This document shows, piece by piece, positions 12,501 to 27,500 of a stretch of DNA of 64,000 nucleotides. The stretch is from Timema cristinae (lineage: Eukaryota > Arthropoda > Insecta > Phasmatodea > Timematidae): assembly GCA_039000515.1 (NCBI GenBank), contig JBCFYV010011172.1, forward strand, positions 77,142,577-77,206,576, given 5' to 3'. A program made the position numbers and the translations under genes. The notes under the pieces are model-generated. The model searched no databases, had not been told where the DNA came from, and saw nothing but the letters and a program-made list of their open reading frames with translations. The first letter of the stretch is position 1. Each line of letters opens with the position of its first letter.

Positions 12501-15500
12501 CAACAACTGTGTGCATGTGCGCGTGTCGAGTTAAACGAATGTTGAGTTATCGAGTGTCGGGTTTCTGAGACTCTACTGTAATTATAAAATGCAATAATAG
12601 AATTAAGAAATTATTTCCAACATTAAATTTAGTAAATCAAATACAGTAATGTAAAATAGCTCCATATTAATAATATATTATTATTATTATTATGTTAGGT
12701 AAGCCTACTCACTCTTGGGAAGGCATGAGTAATAACATATTTTAGGATAAATAATATGTTTCAAAAATGAGGTGGCCCAAGGCTAGATAATTTTATAATA
12801 AAGGAAATTGATAAAACTAAAGAAAAAGGAAAAGGCAAAATAAACTACTAAGAATAAATTTGATGAAGAAAGCCCACCTAGGGAAAGAGGAAAAATTGGA
12901 AGACTCCAATGCACAAAGGTGCATCTTCTTCCTTTCTTCTGTCTTCTATAGTAAAAGTAGTCACACACACATTTTAAACAAATAGAATATATTTGGCATT
13001 GTTGCCTTTATCAAACACAAAGAAGAGAGTACAAATAACACAATCCATTGTTTGTGCAGATGCTGTGACAATGATTTTAAGACAAACCTTCTAATTTAAA
13101 AAATGAGTTTTTTTTATTAAAAAATGTCTTTTCCTGTAGGAGATGTGGTGATTGAAGGGCAAAACAAATATTCTTCATCTATTTAGTTAAGTTTAGTATA
13201 AAGTACATAAGCTATGAGTTAAGAGTTGTCATATCGGTTATTTCATCCAGTTGTAGACTAAACTGCCCAATAGTTTTGATGGCTGAAATCATTGTCTTTT
13301 AATGTCAATCAACATAATATCATGGATACATTTAGTAAAATATAATTTTGACATTGGTGTTTGTTCGATCTTTTTACATATTCATCACCACAGGTCATGT
13401 GAACCCCGTCTATTATTGCCAGTTTTACCAAATACTCTTTAAATGTATGTGGTTTCTTCTGTTTTTCAATACACCAATCAATATGGTAAGAAACAAGAGT
13501 GGCTTGTTGGACAGAACAAACAGCCTCATTTCCAGTGTGACAACATTGTCGCTTCAGTTGCTGTTCTTTACTTTAAAAGAAAATTCATTCTTTAGTAACT
13601 AAAGCACTTTGCTTAGTTTCAAGGCAACGCTTTGGCTTGTTCTGCTTTAGTGACTCATTGATGAGTACTTCCTCAATCCGTGAAAAATGTGAAACCCACC
13701 TTTAAGAAATCTTCTCTATACTGACTGCTCGTATTTGGGGAGTATGTAAATAACAAAATTATTAAACCACAAACATCTGGTTGTTACCCTAATGGCAATA
13801 TCACATACAAAAATTACAAGGGTGTAATTTTAACACCTTAGCAAGAAGCACAACAATGAAAGATTGTGTATTTTACTTACAGTGCAGGAAACAACTGAAA
13901 TGAACACAGCAGTTCCCAAGCCGGTGAGTCATCTGGTTGCAAGGAGTGGAGGGAATCAACTAGTAATGGAGACGAGCAATGTATCGATGAACCTCTTACC
14001 TGTTCACTAAAAACAATTGCTACCGGCACTCTTCAATCTTCACACATTATTGTGTTTTTATTATTATTTGTAGAAACATAGTCCTGAAAAGGTTTATAAT
14101 TTTAAATTCAGTGATTTGTTTAACATTTTTAAATTTTAATTTCTTTTGAGAACCCGTCCCAAGGGTCATGGTAACCCATAGGTTAAGAACCCCTGAATTA
14201 AATATTGAAATAAAGATAAGTACTGTAGCCATTATGTAGTTTTGAAACCTTCAATAGTTCTTTGGTTTTAGAACCCCTTGTATTATCCCCAGTTTCAGCT
14301 CTCCTTGAATTGTACTAGTTTTAGCTTATCCTGGATCACTCAAAGTTTTAGCTTCCTCGATTTTATACCCTATTTATTGTAGGAGAGGTGATGACAACTA
14401 TTAGAAGGTTTTTTGTGGCAAACATTAGCTGAAAGCAGCTAGTGTCAAACTATTGAAAAATTATATAAAATAGTATATAGAATTAATATTGATAATTAAT
14501 ATTATTATTATATATTATATACACGGTCTTTCTACATTGTTAGCACTTACCTATGTGTAATGGTATATTTAGTAATGAGACTATTAACGTGAATCAACCG
14601 TGGGGCCTGCATCCACATCACAAAAGTATATATAATTAAACATACTCAATAAAAACATCTACTTGCAGTCACTTAGCATCTCTCCTATCATAGATGGGGT
14701 ATAGCTTCCCTTGAACCTTACCAGTTATAGCTTCCCTTGAATCTATCGTAGCCAAGTTTATTCTTTAAAATTAGGGCTTCAAAATCATTGATATATCAAT
14801 GTCCTTAATTCTTACTAGTATGAAAGAATCAAGAATCAATCTTAACATTACGATTCTCGCTACTTTCAATTCTTAGCTCTCAATAAAACTGGGAACCAAA
14901 CAAAACGACAACATTCAGAATAGATAATAATCAATTATCTCTCACATAAGTTTAGTTGCCGTTTAACTTAAATCCCGCAAGATTGTAAATATACCATATT
15001 TCCCTGAATATAATAAACCCTAACATTTTGAGGTGTTCTGAATGAAAAATAAACGGTCTCAAATATAATAGTACCTGACATTATGACAGTAACAAGAGGT
15101 AAAAATTTAACAACTTTGACACACTTTTTTAAAGTAAAATTAAGTGAGACTGTTCAGAATACATGAATTGATTTTAAACAAATAATCAATATATAATATG
15201 TAACTTAAGGATGCAATTTTCTGTAATATATCGATATACCTATCATTAATTGATAATCACAACATGTTTTCTCAAGAGTTACGATATTTCAATCAAATTA
15301 AGATGGCCACTCTTAATCATATTCGTTGTCACTTCGTAATCATATTCATTGTCACTTTCCATTTACAATGTTTTATTTAGCTCTTTGAATAAAACAAGTT
15401 TAATAAAAATAAGTAGAAAACGTTATATTTATTTTAATTCAGAGCATAGTCCGATATATGGTTGCCTAAACAATCACTAATTTCTGGCGAGCTAACGTGT

Positions 15501-18500
15501 GTAGGATCAGTGATGGCGGACAACTTTATATCTTTGTAATGTGTGAAATGTGTTCTTCCAGTTATAAAATCCACAATTTATTGCATTAATTTCGAGTTTA
15601 TATGAATTTTTTTGTTTTAATTTTCAGTTTTGAAGACTTTTATTATGTTTCATAAATATCTAAAATATTGTGAGATTAAAGTTTCAAGTGACCATGTGTT
15701 GGTTGAAATGGTCGAGTCCAAGTTTAGCATTGAGGAGAGCGTAGGGTATCAAGCACATATATTTTCTGTACAATAACAATTATTATTAAATATCTTAAAA
15801 AATAATTTTAGACTGTTTTTACAAAGTTAATCTCTTTTATTTGACAAATAATAGTTACAGAAAAAGGTTTATTTTCAAGTAGCCCTACTAAAGTATTTTA
15901 AGTTGCTACCAGTACAGTACTTTAATTTTCTTTCCAATGTCATTAATTCAAAAGAGTGCACATTCATTTAACGATCCAGTTAGTGAATTGAATAGACTTG
16001 TGTTCTCAACAACTGTTTATTATACCTTATTTATTTATTATTTACAAATGTTTGATTCAATGAGGCTTCATTTGTAGGTAATAATACATGTTTACTATAA
16101 TGTTATTCCTAATTATTTTATTAGTTTGATTATATGATTTAGTACTCGATAAACTTGATATTTTTTTTGTGAAAGTTAGTTTTTTTTAATCACTATGAAC
16201 GGTTTTTAGTTTTTGGTATGTTAGAAGTTGATTAACTACATTTTTTTTTACATGAGGTTGGATGCTCGAAAAAATAATGGAAAAAACAAGTTTAAGAATT
16301 GGAATCAAGAATTGAAAAAACGAGGTTGAAATTAAGAAAAATAGGTATCAATGACATCTCTAATTAAAATCAAGCGTATATGTGACAGTTTAACGTGAAT
16401 GTTAGGATTAAATTGATTATTATTTTTTTACAATAGATTGATGTTAGTTTCTATAAAAATTTAAATTATAAATAGTTTTGAATTTTAATTTCAAATTAAA
16501 TGTTATCCATTTCTAATCTTGTATTTAATTTATTTTAAATTTTAGATCTAGCTCAAACATTTTGAATACTTTTTTGAAATTTTTAATCATATATAAGTTT
16601 TGGTAAAATTTCAGAAAATACTTCTAGAGCGAGTTTCAAAACACCAAAATGTTATAAAAACCAACCAATAGGAACTGGGTGAACTCACACAATGGCTGGG
16701 AGTTTAGCCTTCCAGTAGCGCAGTAGTAGCTCAGCAAGGCTCCTCGCCGCTCAAGCCCCCTGAGCCCTTGCACGTTCAGGGCCTTCTCGCAACCTTCATC
16801 TCAGAATTGTTCCTTTTATCATGTCCCGATTCAATATAACCAATTCCCTGTGAGCAGAAATGACATAGAATTAGGGTTCCGCAAGAACTCAAGTTCATGC
16901 TCAAGCGCGACAACTTTATAAACTAGGTAAATGTGAGCTTGATGTATAAGTCTATTTTAGTGCTGTATTGTGAATCTGGTGATGAATAACTCATTGTTTA
17001 CTTTTCTCCATACATGTCTGGATAATTTATGTGTTGTATTGTGAGTCTAGTGATGGCTGACGCCTTATTTATTCTTCTCTTTACTTGTGTGAATTCTGCA
17101 TGTGAGTTTGCTGTTAGTAGGGCTCTGCGAGTACTCGTATTCTGAGCTTCGAGCCAAGCTCGTCTCTTAAGCTCGAGATTGAGATTGGAAGTTTTTAAGG
17201 TTGTCATTTTCGACTTCCACTTGATGTACTTAATAATAAATTTTTAAAACACAATAGTATGCATAGTCTATTTAATGATATAATATCAGCATTTCCATTT
17301 ATAAACCATTCAGTTGTTTAACAAATTGTTAAAAATTAATTTCAATTTTCCCATTAATAACGTAACAGAGCTTTAAAACCCCTTTAGACCAGTAGATTTA
17401 TTCAATATTGTCATCTATTTTGAATTATACTTGATTGAAGTTGTTTGCTTGTGTTGCCATAACAAAGCAATGAAAATAAAAATAGCTAAGAAGATTACTA
17501 AATAAATGAATGATTCATTCTACTATTTTTACCTGGTCCCTTTCTAAAATAATAATTTATATTAAATTAAAGATGTAATATCAAGAATATATTATTATGT
17601 TAGATGTTTTCAAACTTAAGATATTTAAAACCCGTATTAATTAATACGTTTAGCTACAAAACTAGCTCTAGTTTAGTAACAATTTAGTTATAGAATTATG
17701 TTGGTTAATCTGTTTAAAATCAATGTTGATCTTATTTATTGCAATACATATTTTACCAAACTTACCACATTTATATTAAAAAAGCATTTACTATTTCATA
17801 TGGTTTGCTAGAAATATTATTTTTAATTATAAAGTATCAGTATAAACTTTTATAAGCATTAAAAATTGAATTGGAGTAAATTTCTCAAAAAATTATGTCT
17901 AACGAGAGCCCATACAATGTGCATGTGCAGCTTTGCATAGAAGAATAGAAATGTAACAGGAGATATGATCATGCCATTAGGCAATATTTCATTTTATTAA
18001 ACGTGTGTCTGACATTTCTTGTGTTATTAAGGAGAGAGAATGCGACTTTACCAAATAGCAGTTTATTCATCAGTCTAGATAAGACTACTTTGAAGATATT
18101 ACAATATCATTCATGTTCTCAACATGAAAAAAATAAATAAATTATGAACTACGAGGAAAGGGCAAGAGATTACAGTGTAGCATGTTAAACCGTCTGTTTA
18201 ACGCCAACAATAAAAACACCATAAATATAATTAACACAATGATTACAAGTGTTATATATTCAAATAATATGTGGCAGCTGTTAACTCACTGTGGATTTAT
18301 GTTGCCGGAAAGCGCCCTAGCTCCAGGAAAGCTGCCCCAGCTGGCACCACCCACAATTCAACGTCTTACTCACAAGCCACACTTCCATGAAAAGGCAGAT
18401 AAATTTCTCTGGGTGCCACATCATCAAAGAGCACTAGTGGTCATTCAGTGCAATTATTGTTACTTTACCCCTTTCCCCCCTTAGATGTCCTGATGCTAAC

Positions 18501-21500
18501 CTGTCCCCTAGTAGGCCAATCTGTTACTATATAAGCGTCATTGTAAACCTACATCACTGAAGAATCAACTAGTGACTACGATGTGTCAGGCATCGGCCTC
18601 ACCACCCCATCGCAGAGGAAGCCTCTTCTGAGACTTTAAGTATCTACAATTTAGAATATGGATTAGCTTCTAAACTCCTCTTTGCTATGTCATTAAGACA
18701 TAATTTTTCAGTCAGAATATCTGACTTTATTCACAATGCCCATATGGCTTAGTTTTAGATGTTACTCGTAACTCCTGTTTAGCTCTGTCTATAAGACATA
18801 GTTTTTGTGTCAGAATGGCTGACTATATTTTCCTATGCCCATATGGTGTAGTTTAGATTCAAGGGCATAATGCTCTTTTAACTAGGTCCAGATGACTTTA
18901 TATACTGGGTCAGTGTGTCTGATTTCTTTTTCTAAGTCCTTAAGACATAGTTACACATATATATATATATTAGGATATAATAATGATTCCCTAAACGATA
19001 TGACTGTTAAATTATAACGAACAAGCAATCTGTACAGTTTATTTGTAACGAACAAGCAATCTATACTACTTGTACAATAGACAACTTGAGTGTATGTGTG
19101 CGGCAACATTCATTTGACTACTAACTCTACACGCACGCATGCACGCACACACACACACACACACACACACAACAGTATTACTTTCACTGCGCATCACATG
19201 TCATTAGTCATTACATATACATTTGCTGAAAAGATAAATTTACCTATATTTTAACAATGACCACATTTATGATCTAATTATGGCGAATTTCAGGTTATCT
19301 CACATTTTTTTTAATGACCTAGTTAGGTCAGGGACTGATAGCTGTCATTGTCTGTTTTTAGTGTATCTATTTATAGTGTGCACCAGGTGACTTGGCGGTC
19401 TAGGGGTAAAGTGTCAGACTTCTGTGCTAGGTGTCTGGGGCTCAATCCTCGGTACCAGCACAGATTTATCTGATTACCAAACCCTCCCCTACCCTCTGAC
19501 AAGACATGTATTAATCACAACTTGTGAATGTGTGGAGTGCCAGGCCTCCACCATAGTTCGGATTCCACGTTAAACTGTAGGTCCTCCATTTCATCTCACA
19601 ATCACCCTACCATTACACATTAGCGTAACCAAACGGGTAGTAATACGCGGTGCTAATAATAATGATAATAATAATAATATAATAGTGCTCATCCTGTGGA
19701 GCACTACTAAGTTGTAGTAGTGGCCCGCAGGGATAGTGTTTTATCTCCGGCACCTTTAGGTGTTTTTTCTATCAAGTATTACTAATATTGTTTGTACTAT
19801 TTATTGTGTGCCCAAATAAGGGTTTAAATATAAATATACTATTGAATGTACAGGCAGTACTTATTAGGAATTGACCGGCCATAGTATTTTAACCATGTGT
19901 TAGCTAGGCTTGATTGTCTTTATGTATTGTGTATTAACCTTAAATTAATTTTTGTTGCCTATTTTTTGATTGCCGCCATGTTGACACAGACACTCCTTTG
20001 TAAGAGAATGAGGGTGAATCCTAATTTCTATAGAGTCAGTAAACTAAACCATGTTCTATCTTACGTCTATTAGTTCCTTTTCATCATGGTGCTTATTTCT
20101 ATTCCTGCCTATCAGGAAGTATACAACTATGATAATTGAATATAGTTATCTTAAATAACAATGGACTGTTTGAAATAAAATCTATTTAAAAGTGTATGTA
20201 ATTCTATTTATCTTGTTTACATTTTATTTAACTGATTTGTTGAACTTATATATTCCTCTTATGTCTTATCCTTCCCAAAACTCCCTTATTTAACTTTGTT
20301 ATTGTAATCGTCAATTCTTCTACTTGATAGGAAAAGCGAGGATTCAACAGAATGAAATACTTATTTTCAATGTATGCCTAAATTTATAATTTAACTATGG
20401 AAGATGGTACAGGATATAAAGAGGGACAAACACAATTCGGCTTTTTTAATTAAAAGTAGAAAACAGTTATAATTTAGATAGCCTCAATCTAAATACTCAC
20501 CTAATCTTTGGTGGAAGTTCAGAGATGACATTGGACTTGAGTCTCCTAATCATGAAGCGCTTTTCCAAAAGTAAGTGCAGTTCCACCATGTTTGACGAGC
20601 CACTGTAGTCCCAAGCCCAGTTGGTTTTTACTGCTGCACAGTATCGCAGGCCAAAATCATGGAAACTGGACAGTTTGGCCTTCCATTAGTGAATTAATTT
20701 TACTTGTGACAGATAATTTTCAAATAAAACAACCTAATGGAAATTATTCCCCAACTCAATCAATGATATGTCTTCCTATAAAACTATGTCAAAAGTTTGA
20801 TTAACAACAGGACCAAAAGTTTTTAATTGTAGAATTGAGTGTTTCTTAAATAATATCTAGTCCTCCTATTCACTTTGTGAATCCTAAATAAAACTGTTCA
20901 CTTCTGAATATGAAACATGTTAAATATAATACTTCACACCTATTTAGTATTTTCAAAATGTGCACTTGAGCTAATGTTTGATATAAATGAAAACTAATCA
21001 ATTGAATTTGATATTGAAAAAGCTCATATTATGTAATAACATGTGAGAAAAACATTGTATTTGGCTCACATGACCAGTTAGAGGAGTGCTTTGGTTACTA
21101 ACCTTCCAAAAGCCTTGGGGTCAATGGCAGCAATCTGTGTGTAGAGCTCCGACGGCCGAGAGAGAGCCGGAGTACCACTGAGGAGCAACACCCTCTTGGC
21201 TTGTTTGAAAAACAGGATGGCCACCTTAGTGCGAGCAGACTTGAAGCTTTTTAGGAAGTGGGACTCATCCTGGATGATCAGAAAGATGAATAAACTAGAT
21301 TACTCTTAGTTTCACAATTTAATAAAAGACCATCAACTTCTAGGCATCTTAGGTGAACACTACATGAGTCAGTTTATAAGAGGTAGTGTTTATTTAGTTT
21401 CTTAGAAATTCTCATAGTTATATGAACGATCACAGCTGTACAGTGACCACTCCCTGTAAAAGGTATCGATTTTATGGGTATGCCACAATTAACATTAGCA

Positions 21501-24500
21501 TTTGAGACTTATTAATAACTCCATAGCAATAAAAGCTGAAGGAAGAGTGCACCAAATTTTTACCATATGTAGATTTCATAAAATACTTAATATTTAATTT
21601 TTTCCAATTCCTCGCCTTTGGCGATAGGGAAAAGAATGTTGAAAATTTGAATATCTATATTCATCCCCTTCATGCCTTTTTAATGGCTTAAGATCTGAGT
21701 TCATAAACAAAGCAAACGTTGAATTTCAATCCCTCAAAATAAAGTTGAAACAAACCCATAATTACATGAAATGTAGTTTAGGTACTTTAAGAGCAGCAAA
21801 ATATTTTCTCCCAAATATCTACCGGGTTTAGATCTAGAAATAGATTAAGTTCCAAGAGAAAATTTTAGTAAAAATTGCTTTTTAATTGCTGAAAAATGTA
21901 TAAAGAAGCATGCAATTTTTTTTTTCTTTTTCAAAAATTGGTTTGCAACCACCGTAGGGTGATTTGGTAGGGAATGTAAAAATTGCCCCTCCTTCTCCAA
22001 AATTCATACAATCAGGATTCAAACAAATTACATTAGTAATTTACTAAAGGAGAGGTTGTAAAAAGGGTGTGTGTTTATTATGAGTAAGTACCCAAGATCT
22101 CCTGATTACAGTGGGCTGACTTCTGTACCCAAAAATAAATATTGTCTTGTCTCAGACTCACCATGATAACGGCACCGAAACTCTTCTGCGCGAGCCACTG
22201 CTTGCCGTAGCGAGACATGAGATCGTATGAAGTGATGAGGATCCTTGCACCCCCAATGTCATCCTTCCCTGAGGTCATAACCTCTACGTGGTGTGTAGGG
22301 ATGGTGGGGAGCCACGTTTGGATGGCTTCAAGCCAGTCATACCTCACCGAGGAGGGACACACAATCAACAGTGGCCAGTCTCCGCGGTAGTAGTGCATTA
22401 TCCCCAGAGCTTGGATGGTCTTTCCTAGGCCCATGTCATCCGCAAGGAGGCAGCGGCCACACTTTGAGAGACCAAACCTTGGGCACGTCAGGGGGAAGAT
22501 AGTCTTCTATATACAATATTTTATAATATTATATGCAAACAAAAACTCTGCCTACAGTTAGTTATTTAATGTTAGTTTTATATTTATAATGTTGATTTTA
22601 CATTTTTTTTTAAATTTTTCTCACTTGACTGCAAGTTATGTTTATTACTATTATTATTTGGCATATTTAGCATGCACTTTCTGAGCCAACATAAATTATT
22701 AGATTAAAGCTTATAAACTAACTGCTTAAATCTAAAATAGACTTGTCACAAAGTCCCTCAACTTTTAATTTATCAATGTGAAAGCTGAACTTTTAATTTC
22801 ACCATAGATAATTTTTTCTGCCGCACAAGGAACACACAGTTCAGTAGACACACACCTGTTCCAAACTTGGTTAAGGTATCGAACAATATAGAATATACTA
22901 GTAAGAATTTTTTGTACCTTTACCAATATACAAATACCAATGAGTTTTATTTGATTTTACCAAGAGTTTATGTGACATGTCTTTATGCAGTTTCATTTTA
23001 ATTATAAGGAGGTGTAAAGAGAAAATATATTAACATTTGCAAAGAGGGAAGTTGGGGATCCATTTAATTACTGCCCTTAGTAAATACTGCTGGGATTTAA
23101 GCCTAAACTTTCCTGTCAATAGCAAGCTAGACTATACTTAAGACCAATGTTCATGTTTAGTCACTGATCATATCAATTCAACTATTATCAAATTATGTAG
23201 GCCTATTTTACTTGGAATATTTTTAAATTTTCTTCAAAATCTAAACTAAGACAAGCCACTAAGGAATTATTCTTTAAAGGTAGATACTGAAATTGTGTTG
23301 TGAAGTGAAATATCCACATACCTAAATAGAGATTGGATTATTAATTTATTTAAGAAGTTTCTTTTAGCAATGTGTCTTACTATTCGTCCAGGTTATGTGC
23401 TTGTGTATTTATTTAAATGCTGATGTGTTAGAGATTAGTAAGGTTGCATTTTATAGGAAATGTACCCCTATTTGAATGGAGGGAAAGTGGAAAACGATTT
23501 AGTAATAACCCCTTTCAGTACACCCAAATAAGATTCAAACCCCAATCTTAGAACATACTGCCACCGAAGTGTGTATAAAGAAATTTTTATTATACACTAA
23601 ACCACATTAGTGCAGTAGGTGATAAAGTTTTTTGAAAATTTACAAAAGTTATCTGACTGAGTAAATTGCTGACTTATGGGGGTTTCTGTTTTTAAGTAGT
23701 TTGTTAATGTATTTTTTATAGCGATTAAAATTTATGAAGTCAAGTTTTATATGCACAAGTGGGCTTAATGTTGTAAACTTACCTTACTCCCTCCTTCTGA
23801 AACACCATAAGGTGTGAGAAAAGTTCAGGATCAATTTTCACTAATTCATCATCAGTTACTTCCACTTCTGGTTTTGGATTTCTGAATGTCTAAAAAAATA
23901 TATATATCATTTGGTACAATTCTGAGAGTAACTTAATTTAATCAATTTAAATTGCTCTGATTAAAAAGTAAAGTTCATAAATTAATACTATTTTTGGTCA
24001 AAGAGTGATTTGATTTTCAATAAATAATTTTTTTTAATTCTAATATCTGATGTGTGAAATCTGAAATCTGTTCTTAGTTATGCAATGACCTTTGGCAGGA
24101 TACAGTGTCTAGGAACTAGGTCACAGACAAATAAATAACAGCTACGTAGCCTTACGAGAGATTTTCTGCGCCCCTCAAGTCAGGTAAAACTTAAAATACA
24201 CCGTGATAACAGCGCTTCCAAGTGGTAATTATTTAAAACAACTCACTAATACAGACGCGCGGTCAAAAATGTTGCACCTAGCAATGACGAATAGCACTGA
24301 AACATTGCCTATAGATGCACACAGCTATACATAACTATAAAATGTCATTAATTTATGATGTGTTACACCTAATTTTACTGCGATAAGTTTTCTATAATTT
24401 CACATAACCAATCCTTTTGTATAAAATAATATAATTTACCAAACCATAAGAAAATTACGTAAGATCGGTAAGGGGGGAGGGGGGAACAAAAAAATCTTAT

Positions 24501-27500
24501 GGTCCCTTAAGTAGGGAGATTTGGGGAGTAAGGGGGTCAAAATAATGAAAAATATCCTTACATAATTTATGGACAGCCCCTATTGGTTTTATAAAAAATA
24601 TATTTCAAGTAAAGGGTTTTTTAAATTTTAATTTGGTTAAAACCTTAAAATATTGAGTTATTTCGTGTCTCAAATACTTGCAAATATATTATTAAAATTG
24701 GCAATATCAGCTTATGTAACTTACCCTTATAATTATGTTCATGGGATGATTAGTTTATAATGATAAACAATGCCCAGATACAAAATTTAATATAAATCGT
24801 TATAGTGGATTTTGAGATAGCTTGTTTTCTCTTTTACCTTTAGTAAACTACCCTGAATTATAGGATAAGATATCTAACTCCAAAAATTCCTCGGGGAACC
24901 TTATAAAAACCATATATACTAAGTTTTAGCCTGATCAGTAAAATGGTGTCGGCTCTAGGCCTAGATATAGACACACAAGCAGACAGCATCGCAAAAACAC
25001 ATTTTCGGTTTCGGGGGGGTTGACAATTATCAAAATTTGAACTTTTTTATGAGCAAAGTACTTTTCTTTTCAAGGTGTTAAGGGAAAGTAAAAATTGTCT
25101 ATTTACGTAAAGATGAGCACAAATCATAGTCTTATACACTTCACTAGTGCAAACACATTTCTATACATTCTTAAAACTACTTTCAACTAAAGGCTCAATG
25201 ACATTATGGAGTAAAATAATCACAATTTAAGAAGCAGAAAGTAGTAAATATTACATTGGCCACATATGTAAGTTTTTGAGTTTATAGTCATAATGTCCCA
25301 TTATTTGAATATTGTATTTATTTTTAACCTATCAACTATAGTTCTATAGTCTTATGAAGAGTGTTTAGTTAGATACCGGTACATATTTGAGCTTTTACAC
25401 ACTTTAAGAACTAAAGTGTTTTATTGAAACATACCTCCTCCAAATGTACGGCATGCAGAGATCTGAAATTTTTAACATAGGTGGACGGAAGGGGGGATTG
25501 CACCTGAAAGCAGGATTTTTAAATTTTCAAATATCTTTTTAATTATGCTATTTTAAACCAATTGAGTTTGGGAATTTTAATTTACACCGGGAAATTACCG
25601 GTTTTTAAATTATTTCAAGTCTACATTAATAATTTTAAAAACATAGCATCAAATAAATAGTATAGACCTGTATTGGTGGCCACGCAGTATGGTATATGGC
25701 CTTCCTCTATAAAATAGTCATGTTTTGATAGGGCCAAAATATGTGGGATTGTTTTATACAGCTCTATATAAGATATCACACATTTAAAACACACTTTATA
25801 GTTAAAATTTAAACTATTTAACTGGTCAGAACTTTCACCCTCATTTTGGTGAAAACAATAGTTAAAAATATCTAGCCAATTCTTAAATAAATTGGTACTT
25901 CAAAACGTCTGCAATTCTTCTCACTGCTCCTTTATAAATAATTGCAGTTGACATCCAGTCCCTTAGTTAAGAAAAAAGAAGAAAAGGTCCATCTTGTTTC
26001 AAGTTTTCTTTGTAATGTGCAGTTAGAATAAACTTATTTGTGTGGCAGGATTAGGGTAATTTGATGAGGGGGTGAGGGGTTAATTACTGGGGGTGAGGGG
26101 GATATCACTACCCGAAGCTTGCTCGGTGACCGCCAGCCGACAGGAGCTCATATTTTGTATCTGCCTTCTAGTACATTTGAGTTTAAAGTGAGTCGTTTAA
26201 AAAATGCTCACTTGATTGCGCTGTAGTCACCTAGAGATCCCCAACGTTGAAGGAGTAAAGCCTCGAAAAGGAGCACAACACTTTTAACCTAGCGGCTGTG
26301 GCTCTCTTCTTTCCTTCTCTGTGAACTAGGTCCAAGAGGAGGGAGGGGTAAAGAGGCACACAGAACCCAAAAAGACTTTTCTCAAACATTTTCTTATGTT
26401 CATACAAATGCACGATACACTATAAAAGGGCTTATTTGAGTGCTCCGACTCTTTGGGTATAACTTTTTTTTAAAACCATACCAGATTTTCACAGCCAACC
26501 AACCCTTAAAATAAAAGATAAAAGTTTGATCTCTTATTACATGTGTTGCAAGTATTATTTCAAAATTTCAAACAAATAACATTTTTGTAGTTCCAAACAA
26601 GTGTTCATTCAAATATTTCATATTATTTTCTCCTACCCTTTTTTTGTCTTTACCGTGTGTAGGCCTTCATATCAGAAGGTTTAGACTTTATTTTATCATA
26701 TAACTATATTTTAGGCGTAAAACTTAAAAGGCTGTTTATATTTTATATAAACATATTCACACTAATTAGGCCCAAATTGTTTTTTATACCCACGTCTTGC
26801 TACCTGTTCAGGTGATACAAATATATTATTACTTTGATGAGGAAGGAAGCATTTTAGATGTAATCTACTCACGTTTGTGCAGAAGTAGTGGGAAAACATT
26901 TAGGAAAATTCACCTTCAGTAGACCCAACCAGGATTCGAACTTCAGTATCTGTCATCAGCAGGTCAGTCCAACATGAGTGACGCCTTAGACCTTTCGGCC
27001 ATTGGCCTTTAGGCCAAAATAAATAGTCCTAAGACTTATACCATTGTATTCATTCTTTGGCATGACAACTGATGTAATTTACCGAATTTGATGTGATAAG
27101 TAAAAAACAATAGAGATGTGGATAGAAACTAAGTACTAAGAGGCAGTGAAAAAAAACATACAGTACCTCCAAAATTATTTTTGGCAGACCCTTGAGAGTG
27201 ACTTCTCCTATTAATGGTGTCATAGCAGTCATAAGCGCCGAATAATCGTTGAGATGAAAGCTCCACTGACGATTTTTTGCATCTGAGGAAAGTGTTGTAA
27301 AATTATTACAATTTTTTTCCCCCCGGGGAATTAAGAGGAATGACCTTATTTTATAATACACATTGGTGGTTGACTCTTGCAGTTCTAAATATTCCTAATT
27401 GTAGTATCTGGATGATATTCAAAGCTGTAGAATTAGAATTATCCTTTGGGGACACTAAGAAATTATTAAAATGTTTTTCACTACCGTATCTTGGATCTCC

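Larger units (their letters stand above)
11953..14192 (-). mobile_element. Degenerate hAT transposon (Charlie/ZBED5-like)
   Basis: Left terminus CAGGTGTTCTTAATATTTT; right terminus, reverse-complemented, CAGGGGTTCTTAACCTATG: a shared CAGG(G/T)GTTCTTAA end. Flanks aactaagt (11,945-11,952) and aattaaat (14,193-14,200) agree at six of eight positions, the two differences being transitions. The interior holds decayed transposase on the minus strand and a nested pogo-type MITE (12,077-12,578). It lies in a SMARCAL1 intron. Confidence 0.66.

Noticed and set aside
13348..13602. 84-codon plus-strand frame
   Set aside because: It is the opposite strand of the decayed hAT transposase.
16670..16860. 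Candidate for the missing SMARCAL1 exon
   Set aside because: Read on the minus strand it has stops and none of the expected helicase motif residues.
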